A stretch of DNA of 64,000 nt from Gemmatimonadaceae bacterium (GTDB lineage: Bacteria; Gemmatimonadota; Gemmatimonadetes; Gemmatimonadales; Gemmatimonadaceae): NCBI GenBank assembly GCA_035633115.1, contig DASQFN010000117.1, positions 1-64,000 on the forward strand, written 5' to 3'. Position numbers and translations under genes: made by a program. Below are positions 44,726-53,600 of this stretch, in pieces. The notes beneath the pieces are model-generated. The model was given only the letters and a program-made list of their open reading frames with translations. It searched no databases and was not told the DNA's origin. Each line of letters begins with the position of its first letter. The first letter of the stretch is position 1.

Positions 44726-44980
44726 TGAAAAATCTCCTTGGAGGGGGCCAACGTGGTCAAACGCCGGTCCGTGCACGCAGTCGCGATGCTCGTGGTTGGC
44801 GCGGGCGAAAAGTTACCGTGTCGCATATGGCTGTCAAGACCGCAAGGAGGGTGCCTGACTACCAGACGTGCACGGTGCAGGAAGGTAACTGGACCAGGGC
44901 ATTCAATGCTAGCTAGTAGCTGTTATTACCGACGGGTAGATTAAGCGCTCGTCTCGAAAAAAACTTGGGAGTCACAGGTC

Positions 44981-46432
44981 TTGTCATCGTCGTATCCGCA
45001 AACATTTGGAGCGCTGAAGCGGTCTCCTTATGGCCAGCCTCGCCTCGCGCTGCGTTCGATAAAGGACGAGCTTCGCGAAAATCTTCTTTCGCGCCTCGCC
45101 CGTGGGGGCCCTCTCTTCGAGGGAGTGGTCGGGTATGAGGAAACGGTCATGCCCCAGATCGTCAACGCGCTTCTCTCGCGGCACAACCTCATACTTCTCG
45201 GTCTTCGCGGGCAAGCCAAGTCCCGCATCCTTCGCGCGCTTACGACGTTTCTCGACGACGTAATTCCAATCGTCGCCGGCAGTGAGGTGAACGACAATCC
45301 TTTCGCGCCAATCTCTAAGTACGCACGAAACATTCTCGACGAATGCGGCGAAGCGACCCCGATCGACTGGGTCGGCCGCGACAGCAGATTCGTCGAGAAG
45401 CTCGCGACACCCGACGTAACAGTCGCGGACATCATCGGCGACGTCGATCCCATTCGAGCGGCGCGTGGTGGGCATGTGCTCTCCGACGAGCTCACGATCC
45501 ACTACGGAATGCTTCCACGCGCGAACCGCGGAATCTTCGCGCTGAATGAGCTTCCCGACCTCGCCGGAAAAGTGCAGGTCAGCCTCTTCAACATCATGCA
45601 GGAAGGCGACGTCCAGATCAAAGGCTATCCGGTGCGCCTGCCGCTCGACGTTCTGCTCTGCTTCACGGCCAATCCCGAGGATTACACCGCGCGCGGCAAG
45701 ATCATCACTCCGCTGAAGGACCGAATCGGAAGCGAGATCATGACACACTATCCGGAGACGGTCGAGCTCGGCATGGCGATCACCGAGCAGGAAGCATGGA
45801 CGGAGACCCGCGGCCGTCCGGTGCGGGTTCCCGACTTCATCGCCGAAGTCGTCGAGCGGATCGCGTTCGAGGCACGGGAGGACAAGCGGATCGACAAGCG
45901 CTCGGGAGTTTCACAGCGCATGCCGATAAGCGTGATGGAGAACATCGTGTCGAACGCCGAGCGGCGCGCGCTTGTCACGGGGGAGCGCGAGATCGTTCCT
46001 CGCATCGCCGACATCTACGCGGCGCTTCCGGCAATCACGGGGAAAATCGAGCTCGAGTACGAAGGCGAGCTCGTTGGCGGACACAACATTGCTCGTGAGC
46101 TGATACGCCGCGCGTCGGACGCGACGTTTCAGGATCGCGCCGGCGGGTTGAACACGGATGACATCATCATGTGGTTCGACGCAGGCGGCGCGCTCCAGGT
46201 CGCTGACGATGTCGAAGCCGCAGCCGTAGTTCGCGGGTTCAATACCGTGCCGGGTTTGATCGATGCTGTCGAGCTGACCGGGCTAGCCGACGACAAGGAC
46301 ACACCTGTCCTGGCTGCCGCGTGTGAGCTGTTGCTTGAATCTCTCGTTGCGCGAAAGAAGATCTCACGCACTGACGCCGGCCTGTACGGGCGCTCGCATG
46401 AGGAGAAGCGACGCAGACCGTACCAGGACTAA
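44981..46432 (+). CDS. MoxR/magnesium-chelatase-I-like AAA protein
   Basis: TTG 44981 gives 483 residues. The AAA core resembles ChlI/MoxR: LFEGVVGYEETVMPQIVNAL, a P-loop at residues about 74-81 (GLRGQAKS), HYGMLPRANRGIFALNELPDL and TANPEDYTARGKIITPLKDRIG. The P-loop has Ala where most have Gly before Lys, and the Walker B position reads ALNE instead of hhDE, so ATP use may be altered. ChlI/MoxR proteins normally pair with a von Willebrand domain protein, not seen here. The next gene starts directly after the stop. Confidence 0.85.
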   Translation: MSSSYPQTFGALKRSPYGQPRLALRSIKDELRENLLSRLARGGPLFEGVVGYEETVMPQIVNALLSRHNLILLGLRGQAKSRILRALTTFLDDVIPIVAGSEVNDNPFAPISKYARNILDECGEATPIDWVGRDSRFVEKLATPDVTVADIIGDVDPIRAARGGHVLSDELTIHYGMLPRANRGIFALNELPDLAGKVQVSLFNIMQEGDVQIKGYPVRLPLDVLLCFTANPEDYTARGKIITPLKDRIGSEIMTHYPETVELGMAITEQEAWTETRGRPVRVPDFIAEVVERIAFEAREDKRIDKRSGVSQRMPISVMENIVSNAERRALVTGEREIVPRIADIYAALPAITGKIELEYEGELVGGHNIARELIRRASDATFQDRAGGLNTDDIIMWFDAGGALQVADDVEAAAVVRGFNTVPGLIDAVELTGLADDKDTPVLAAACELLLESLVARKKISRTDAGLYGRSHEEKRRRPYQD

Positions 46433-47059
46433 GTGTCGATAATCACGGTCTCGCGGCTCTACGGCTCGGGGGGCTCCGAGGTCGCAGGGCTGGTCGCAAC
46501 CCAGCTCGGCTGGTCGCTGCTCGACAACACCGTCGTCGATATGGTCGCGGCGCGCCTCGGAATCACGCCAGCGCAGGTGGCCGCCCGTGAAGAGCGTGTC
46601 CCGTCTCTCGTCGAGCGTATATCCGACGCACTGACACTCGGCTCGCAGGAATGGATAACGCCGATGACCGCGGCCCGCCGCGCGCCGACAGACGAGCAGC
46701 TGATAGAAGTGACCCGCCACGTTCTCGACGAGGCAATTCTGGCAGGCCCGCTTGTCGTCGTCGGGCGCGGTGCGCAGTCGATGCTCGCCGAAAGATCGGA
46801 TACAATTCACGTCTTCTGTTACGCGCCGCGCGCCGCGCTGATCTCACGCGTGATGGAGCGCGAGCGCCTCAGCTCCGCGGAAGCGTCGAAGCTCGTCGAC
46901 GATACTAATGCGCAGCGTGAGGGATGGGTCCGCCGGCATTTCCGGCGCGCGTGGAGAGCGCACGAGAACTATGATCTCTCCCTCAACACCGCATGGCTCG
47001 GCATTCCACGCTCAGCCGACCTCATAGCGTTCGCGGCCCGGACGCGCTTCGGGCTCTAG
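46433..47059 (+). CDS. Cytidylate-kinase-like family protein
   Basis: GTG 46433 is adjacent to the previous stop and gives 208 residues of the cytidylate-kinase-like family. It starts SIITVSRLYGSGGSEVAGLVA, in which the P-loop is the variant GSGGSEVA, and has LVVVGRGAQSML and HVFCYAPRAALISRVMERE. Substrate is unknown; these proteins differ from canonical Cmk. Direct abutment with the AAA gene indicates joint expression. Confidence 0.85.
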   Translation: MSIITVSRLYGSGGSEVAGLVATQLGWSLLDNTVVDMVAARLGITPAQVAAREERVPSLVERISDALTLGSQEWITPMTAARRAPTDEQLIEVTRHVLDEAILAGPLVVVGRGAQSMLAERSDTIHVFCYAPRAALISRVMERERLSSAEASKLVDDTNAQREGWVRRHFRRAWRAHENYDLSLNTAWLGIPRSADLIAFAARTRFGL

Positions 47060-47111
47060 CCACTTTTTTCTCTGGCGCGTCAACACGAGTGATGACGCGC
47101 CAGGGATGATG

Positions 47112-47819
47112 TCAATCTTTCGGATTAGCAGCCCAGACAGTCGCCTCGGTCACCATCCCCCTATCATCGAGCTCGAGCATGCTCACGATGGCATGGGCGA
47201 TGTCGGAGGATTGAAGCTTGCTCGAGTTCGCTGCGCGAGCCGCCCGGCCCGAGCTGACGAAGAAGTTGGTCTGCACTTCGCTCGGGTTCACCTGCATCAC
47301 GCGGATGTTGTTCTTCCTGAGCTCCGCTCTCCAGCATTCGGTCATTCCCGAGAGAGCGAACTTGGTGGAAACGTAGGCGCTTCCGCCTGGGCCGCCGCGC
47401 TGGCCGGAGGTCGACGCGATGTTCACGATGTTGCCTGTATTCTTTGCGACGAAATGACGGGCCGACTCGCGCGCGACGAGCATCGCTCCCAGGACGTTCG
47501 TCTCCCATACGCGCCTGAAATCGTCGACGGTCGTCTCGATGAGTGGAGCCCACCGCCCCCATCCCGCGTTGTTGACCAGGACATTGTAGCCTCCAAGCTC
47601 GGCGATGACGCGGCCGACCATCCTCTTCACTTCCTCTTCCCGCGAAACGTCGCAGACGATTCCGAGCGCGCCGAGCTCGGACGCAGCTTCATCGAGGGCG
47701 TCGGCGCGGCGGCCGCAGATCGCGACCTCCGCGCCGCGGTCGCGCAGCAGCTGTGCCGTCGCGTATCCGATACCTGAGCTTCCGCCGGTTACAAGCGCCT
47801 TTGCTGTTTTCAGATCCAT
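47112..47819 (-). CDS. Short-chain dehydrogenase/reductase
   Basis: A 235-residue classical SDR with cofactor motif KALVTGGSSGIGYATAQLL, NNAGWGRW, the catalytic Ser in NIASTSGQRGG and YVSTKFAL (Tyr and Lys of the YxxxK motif). The Arg/Gly pattern suggests NADP(H), yet the substrate is not predictable. It lies 12 bases downstream of the threonine-aldolase gene on the same strand. Confidence 0.92.
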   Translation of the reverse strand: MDLKTAKALVTGGSSGIGYATAQLLRDRGAEVAICGRRADALDEAASELGALGIVCDVSREEEVKRMVGRVIAELGGYNVLVNNAGWGRWAPLIETTVDDFRRVWETNVLGAMLVARESARHFVAKNTGNIVNIASTSGQRGGPGGSAYVSTKFALSGMTECWRAELRKNNIRVMQVNPSEVQTNFFVSSGRAARAANSSKLQSSDIAHAIVSMLELDDRGMVTEATVWAANPKD

Positions 47820-47831
47820 CGTTTCCGCTCC

Positions 47832-48872
47832 TTACTGAGTCAGACACTCGCGCACTTTCTGCACGAATGTCGTCACATCGTCCGTAGTCGTATCGAATGA
47901 AGCCACCAGCCGCACTTCAGCGGTGGCTTCATTCCACACCTGGAACCAGAGCTCCTCCTGCAGTCGGGCAACATGTTCGCGCGGAAAAACCGCAAATACC
48001 TCGTTTGCTTCGACTTTCTGCGTCAAGGTAATACCGGGAATGCGCGCCAGCTGCTCGCCGAGCAGCGCAGCCATCCGATTGGCGTGTGTCGCGCTTCGCA
48101 GCCACAGATCATCCGTGAACAGCGCGTCGAACTGCGCCGCAATGAACCGCATCTTCGATGCAAGCTGCATTGATTGCATTCGGCGGTATTCGAAATCCTT
48201 TGCGAGCTTCTTGTCGAAGTAGACCACAGCCTCGGCCGCGAGCGCTCCATTCTTGGTTCCGCCGAACGTGAGCACGTCTACTCCCAGTGTGCGCCCCATT
48301 TCGTTCAGTGGTCGTCCCAGCGAAGCCGCCGCATTTGCCAGCCGGGCGCCATCCATGTGCAGTCGCATATCGTGATCGTGGGCGAAATTGGCGATCACGC
48401 GCACTTCGTCGGGTGAATAGACCGTCCCGTATTCAGTTGCCTGCGAGATCGACACCGCACTCGGCTGCACGTGATGCTCATTGCCCAGATGATGCAGATG
48501 CTCGCCAATTCTCTCGGGCGTGATCTTGCCATTCGGCGCTGGAACCGGCAGCAGCTTGCATCCGATGTGCTTTTCGGCCGCGCCGCACTCCGATGTATGG
48601 ATGTGAGCGGTGCTGGCGCAGATCACCGCGTTATGCGGACGGGCCAGGCTTTCGAGTCCAATGACGTTGGCACCCGTCCCGGTGAAGACAAGAAACACCT
48701 CATCGGCTCCGAGCGCGTCGCGGAGCTTCTCGACTACCGATTTGGTGTAAGCATCCTCACCGTAGGATGCGGCGTGTGCGACGTTGGCTGCCGAGATCGC
48801 CGCGATGATTTCCGGGTGAACACCGGCCCAATTGTCGGATGCGAGCGCTCGACGCGGCTTGGCAGTGGCCAT
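47832..48872 (-). CDS. Low-specificity threonine aldolase family enzyme
   Basis: A 346-residue fold-type I PLP enzyme. Motifs are AVICASTAHIHTSECGA, MRLHMDGARLANAAASLG and the Schiff-base lysine segment DVLTFGGTKNGALAAEA. Family members split threonine to glycine and acetaldehyde or act on beta-hydroxy amino acids. The SDR gene downstream might process an aldehyde product, but this is only context. The ATG at 48872 lies inside the last third of the Myb-like gene. Confidence 0.92.
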   Translation of the reverse strand: MATAKPRRALASDNWAGVHPEIIAAISAANVAHAASYGEDAYTKSVVEKLRDALGADEVFLVFTGTGANVIGLESLARPHNAVICASTAHIHTSECGAAEKHIGCKLLPVPAPNGKITPERIGEHLHHLGNEHHVQPSAVSISQATEYGTVYSPDEVRVIANFAHDHDMRLHMDGARLANAAASLGRPLNEMGRTLGVDVLTFGGTKNGALAAEAVVYFDKKLAKDFEYRRMQSMQLASKMRFIAAQFDALFTDDLWLRSATHANRMAALLGEQLARIPGITLTQKVEANEVFAVFPREHVARLQEELWFQVWNEATAEVRLVASFDTTTDDVTTFVQKVRECLTQ

Positions 48873-49083
48873 CGCGAACTTTACGCAGGCACGGCATCGC
48901 GGGCAAGAAATGCAGTGTGGCTATCCGCGAGACGAAGACTTTCGTGTATAGCACCGCTTTGGCTTCCACCGCGGCAGCCGACCGGCCGAGTTTCAGCGCG
49001 ATCACGTGGAGTGACGTGTTCCGTTTGGCAAGGTCTTCGAGCAACCTCACCTCGTCAGAGGTCCAGGGTGTACGGCTTTTCAA
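48757..49083 (-). CDS. Small Myb/SANT-like DNA-binding protein
   Basis: The first 50 residues (MKSRTPWTSDEVRLLEDLAK, NTSLHVIALKLGRSAAAVEAKA) match the small SANT/Myb-type helix-turn-helix proteins common in bacteria, with the Trp and the AVEAKA recognition helix. The frame continues to 108 residues, but from about residue 55 the sequence overlaps the threonine-aldolase start and looks non-native, so the ancestral stop was probably lost. It is transcribed from the same strand as the aldolase gene. Target unknown. Confidence 0.55.
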   Translation of the reverse strand: MKSRTPWTSDEVRLLEDLAKRNTSLHVIALKLGRSAAAVEAKAVLYTKVFVSRIATLHFLPAMPCLRKVRDGHCQAASSARIRQLGRCSPGNHRGDLGSQRRTRRILR

Positions 49084-49105
49084 GAGTTCACTGGCAGAAA
49101 CTCCG

Positions 49106-49139
49106 CTGGGGGACGCGATAACCAGATCGCATCCCCCAG
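49106..49139. other. GC-rich hairpin in the propeller-gene trailer
   Basis: A 14-bp stem with a single mismatch (49106-49119 with 49126-49139, loop AACCAG), built around CTGGGGGA/TCCCCCAG. It lies 80 bases after the stop of the minus-strand propeller gene and just upstream of the Myb-like gene, so it may end transcription of the former; no T-run follows on either strand. Confidence 0.5.
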
Positions 49140-49218
49140 TCTATGGAGTCGCCGAAAAGAAAGAATGCCGGTTTTGTATCAGAACATGCCGTTTTTATAC
49201 ATGCGCGATGGTTAACCC

Positions 49219-50592
49219 TTACCGCAGCTTTGCGCGCTCCAGATAAAACACTGTCTTGTCTCGCGCAGCGAGGTAAACCGTCCCATCTGAACCGAATCCG
49301 ACGATCGTTCGATTCTCGGGAATCTGAACGCGATCGACGAGCTCTCCCTTCTGATTGAGAACGTCGTAGACCGGCCCGCCAGGAATTGCTTTTGTCGGGA
49401 TCGTCCTGATCCACAGGTTCCCTTGCGTATCGGCACGCACGGATCCCGCAAAGAACGGCGGCTTGTAATCCGGCAGCTCGCTCGCCGGAACGAAGTTCAT
49501 GTGTATGCCTGGACCGCCGCCGGGGCCGCCTATTCTGATATTCGCACCCCCGCCCGGCGCGGCGGCGCCGCCGGGCCCGCCCGGACCACCTGGCCCACCC
49601 GGCCCGCCCGGCCCGCCCGGCCCGCCGCCTGGGCCACCAACGATTACCATCTGCGGACCGGCACCCATCATCGCACCAGCCATCGCTCCCAATCCACCCA
49701 TCGTGGCATTCGGGCCAAGCCGTTCTCTCGCCGCCTTGAGGGAATCGAGAAACGCAACCTTGTCCTCATCGGTGAGGCGCTGCCAGTCGAACGGGACTTT
49801 CACCGCGGATGCGCGGGTGCCGTCGGCTCGCACAAAATCAACGTGATAGTCACGGCCCCGCACCAAGGCAACCGTGCCATCGGACAGAACTGCCCAGTCA
49901 TCTACGACCGGCAGCGGGTTGATCTGCGAGGTCGCAGTCACTCGGCCGTTGTCGTCACGCGTGACATCGAGCTTCACCTTCGGAATCTTGATGAAGCCGA
50001 GCGTATCCATTTTCCGGGATGTGAGATCCATCCGCACGATCGCCGTGGAGTCGGGAATCTCGGGCATCGTGAACGCACCCCCGGGAGCGATGTTCGGTCG
50101 GCGGAGATTCGGGGGAGCGCGATAGATCAGCCGTCCTGCTGCGTCGAACGCCGCGCCACCCGCGCCCATGTTGGCAAGCATCATCGCGTCCTGAGAACGC
50201 GGGACAGACATCACGCGCGCGACCTTCCCGTTCGGATCGATCACGAGCATCGAGAGCGACATGGGATCGGCGAAAATCGTGGAGTCGCCACGGTACGTGA
50301 TGAGTCCACCGATGCGCCCGCTGAAAGCGTTCGCCGTCGCGCTGGTAGAGTCGGCAACGACCGTGAATGTTTTGAGCGCAGGATCGAAGAGCAAAACGCG
50401 ACGGTTGTTGTTGTCGTTCACGAACACGCGGCCGTCGGGCAACGGGCGAAGTCCCGCCACGACGGAAAGCGCTTCGGTGGATTTGGCGGTCACCGCTCCA
50501 AGCTGACGAATGGCCGGCCGCTGCTGAGCACTCGCAGCAGCAGCGAATGCCGTGACAAGAATCAACGATGTGAATGTGGTCCTTGATATCAT
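49219..50592 (-). CDS. Exported beta-propeller-like protein with a Gly-Gly-Pro tract
   Basis: A 457-residue exported protein (signal TSLILVTAFAAAASAQ). The N-terminal and C-terminal parts look like NHL/six-bladed propeller repeats (PLPDGRVFVNDNNNRRVLLFD, shortened; VDDWAVLSDGTVALVRG; VGFGSDGTVYLAARD). Between blades, about residues 318-350 form a Gly-Gly-Pro collagen-like run flanked by Ala. The gene lies 40 bases downstream of the large outer-membrane receptor gene on the same strand, so they may work together at the surface. Function unknown. Confidence 0.8.
   Translation of the reverse strand: MISRTTFTSLILVTAFAAAASAQQRPAIRQLGAVTAKSTEALSVVAGLRPLPDGRVFVNDNNNRRVLLFDPALKTFTVVADSTSATANAFSGRIGGLITYRGDSTIFADPMSLSMLVIDPNGKVARVMSVPRSQDAMMLANMGAGGAAFDAAGRLIYRAPPNLRRPNIAPGGAFTMPEIPDSTAIVRMDLTSRKMDTLGFIKIPKVKLDVTRDDNGRVTATSQINPLPVVDDWAVLSDGTVALVRGRDYHVDFVRADGTRASAVKVPFDWQRLTDEDKVAFLDSLKAARERLGPNATMGGLGAMAGAMMGAGPQMVIVGGPGGGPGGPGGPGGPGGPGGPGGAAAPGGGANIRIGGPGGGPGIHMNFVPASELPDYKPPFFAGSVRADTQGNLWIRTIPTKAIPGGPVYDVLNQKGELVDRVQIPENRTIVGFGSDGTVYLAARDKTVFYLERAKLR
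49549..49639 (-). repeat. Coding microsatellite encoding Gly-Gly-Pro repeats
   Basis: Tandem 9-base units (GGCCCGCCC-like on the plus strand) encode the GGP run of the propeller protein. Nine-base units keep the frame, so copy-number change would alter length but not reading frame. Confidence 0.85.
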
Positions 50593-50632
50593 TTTCGACT
50601 CGGTGGTGGATGATTGTGCGTTGGAACGTCCT

Positions 50633-53600
50633 TTAGTGGCGGATTACCGTGATGTTACCGCCGGCGGCGGCGCCGGCAGCACCGGCGACGAAAACGTCGC
50701 CGCCCGCGAACACTGGACCGCCTGCACCAAACCCTGAGCTGCCCGTAAACGTCGCCGTGCCGGAGCGTATCGACGCGAGATACCTCGGCTCGAGATAACT
50801 CGCGATCAGCGGCGGAAGCTTACGCCTCTGCTCCGCCGTCAGCAGGTCTTTGACGGTCGGGCCAATTTTCATGAGAAGGTCTACACTTGCCTTCCGCGCC
50901 TGCATGTAACGCTCGTAGGCGACGCTCTGGTCGTAATGCTTCGGGAGCTCCGCGAAGTATTTCGCGACGGGAGTCCAGATCGCATCCGTCTGAATCGTGT
51001 ACGCGCGATTCAGCCCCGCGATACTGTCCGCCTGCACACTGGTGAGCTTGAGACTGTCCTGCTGTCGCAGAATCGCGCTCATCGGATTTGGAATGCTGCC
51101 CGTTCCGTAAATGGCCTTGAGCAGCTGCTCCGGAACCTTGTTGCCTTCGGTTGTTCGCCCGCGGTTGAGCTGCTGCGTGAGAAGCTGCCGCTCGCGTGTC
51201 GGGCCTACGTCGAACCGCAGCATTGCAGTGAGCGTGACCGGCGAGCGGAAGCCGCCAAGCGCCTGGTTAGTCGCCCCGAATCTCTGATTGACTTCGTAAC
51301 GGTAGCGCTGCGTCGCCTGATCGAATCCCCTTACATATAGTAGTGATTGATCGGGGAATGCAGGCTGACCCCAGCCGCGCAGATTGTTGGACCCATGAAC
51401 CAGCAAGTCGGCGGCGCCGAGTGGATTCGTGAGCTGCAGTGAAAGCGTTGCCCGCTGCGGCATCCGCACCTTCACGGGATTGAAGGAAATCGACATCGAG
51501 GCATTCGAGATCCACGGACCCTGACAGCTGTTCCGCGTTGCGAGCAGTCCGACCTGGCGGCTGAGGCAGTCGCGGGCGACGTCCGATCCGTTTTCGAGCA
51601 AGGATGTCATTGCCGCCGCAAGCGCAGGATCGGTTGTCTTCGCCCGGTCGAAGACGAATGCACGATCGTTCTGGAAGCCGTCGCCGTTTACGTCGCCGGC
51701 GATCATCGGCGAGAATGGCGTTCCGGAGCGGAACGAGCCGAACCAGTTCACACGAACGAAATCGAAGAAATTGTATCCGAGGTTGTAAACGAGCTGATGC
51801 CGCGAATCCATCGAAGCCCTTCCCCACTCGGTCGCCAGCGGATTTCCGGTGGTGCTGCTGAACCCGCGGAATTGCTCGCGCACGTTGGAGTACACGTACG
51901 ACAGCCCCCACGTGAGGCTCGAGCTGAACGTGGCCGGGGCAAGACGGAATGTCAGCTGCCTGCTGCGCGACTCGAGATCCGATCGAAGCTCAGTGACGCG
52001 CGAATATTTCGGCGTCACGCGCGCATCCAGTGATGCGTTCGCGCCAGTTGCCGGGACAATGCTCGTCGGGCGAACGAACACCGGCCGTCCGGCTTCGTCG
52101 GCCAGCGTGAACCGGCTGATGGGGTTGAAGTTGAGATCGAAATTCCCCGGCTGGTTCAGATTGAGCGAGAACGTCCCGTCCACTGTCGCCGAGAATCGAT
52201 TGCCAAGGATAGGTCCGTTCCACTGCAGGTTCGAGCGAACACTCCTCGGCGCCGAATAGTTGTCGGCAAAGAGCGTCACATTCGGAGCGGCATTGGAAAA
52301 CACCGAGCCTGTCGTCCCGTCGGCGCACCGTGTTGGAATGGTCGACGGGTCAGCGGCGTAGGCATCCCATTCCGGAGTCGGCGCAGCGAGCCCGACGCAC
52401 GTCAGCTGCTGGATCGCGCCGGGCAGGCCGGTGTTGTCGATCGCTGCGCCTACGATGCCGGTTGATGGCGTGTTCTGGAATACGCCAATTCCTCCGCGGA
52501 CCACTGCGCGCGGACCACGCGCCGCTCCCTCGAAGCCTGCAATCTGAGCGGCTGTGCCATACGTCCAGGAGAAGCCGAGGCGTGGGCTCAGATACACACG
52601 GTTTGGAACGCGATCGTTCGAGACACCGAACAAGCTCTCGATTTCCGGATTCGCGGCGGGCTCGGTCAGAAAATGGTTTCCATCCAGGCGAAGACCGTAC
52701 TGAAACTGAAGATTCGGTGTGCGGCGATACGAATCTCCAAGTGATAAGCCGCCCACCAGCTGGCTGACGTCCCGCACGCGCGGACTGAGCTGGCGTGAGT
52801 AAGACGCGGGACGTCCCGCTTCGAGGTCGGCCAGCGAATTGAAGGAGAACGTTCCGAGCAGATTCGTCGACTGCTCCTGTGCGGTCGCGTCGCGCCTTAG
52901 CTCGGACGTGAGCTTGATGCGGTGCTTGTTGTTGACGCTCACCCACGACAACTGGTTGAGAAAATTCGTCGTATTGGTGGTTTGTGTGCTGTTGAGCGAC
53001 TGGCTCCCGCCGAACAGGAGATTCTGTACGCCGCTCGCACCATCGGCGAAAACGGAATTCACGCGAACCTGCCCGCCCGGCATCAGCAGGAATGGAGCTG
53101 CCTCCGACCGTGACGCGCTGAAGCCCAATGAGGTCTCGCTCAGAATAGCGTTGCGCACGTACGCGTTGTGCCTCGCCTGAATTCCCCCTCGCAGGCTCGT
53201 GCGATCGCCGCTGTGAGACGGCAGCTCCGTCGCCAACCCCGTTGCGGGACTCTGCTGGCTCCAGTTCCCATTGAAGGTGATGTTCAGCGCCTGGCCGGTT
53301 GTGGATGACGGTGGCGCAAAGTCGAGGCTGCCGAACACGGAGCCCTGGTCGCTCATGCGACTGCTCCCTGTCCCGCCGCTGAGCGGAATTCCCGCGGTCT
53401 GCAGGAGCGACAAGAGACGCGTCACCGAATCTGCGGCGACGCCGGCCGCCTGCAGTCCGCGCGCGTCAGTGGTAATGAGCGTCTGCAGATCGTTCGCCCG
53501 CCGGCCAAGCTGATAGGAGAGGTTGTAGAACGCCTTGTCGAATTTGATCGGTCCGGAAACGGTGCCGCCGAGTGACAAGTTCGAGTATTCCTGGCCCAGC

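Noticed and set aside
49549-49639. Tandem repeat that could be mistaken for a CRISPR or regulatory array
   Set aside because: Units of 9 bases without spacers lie in frame within a protein and encode Gly-Gly-Pro.
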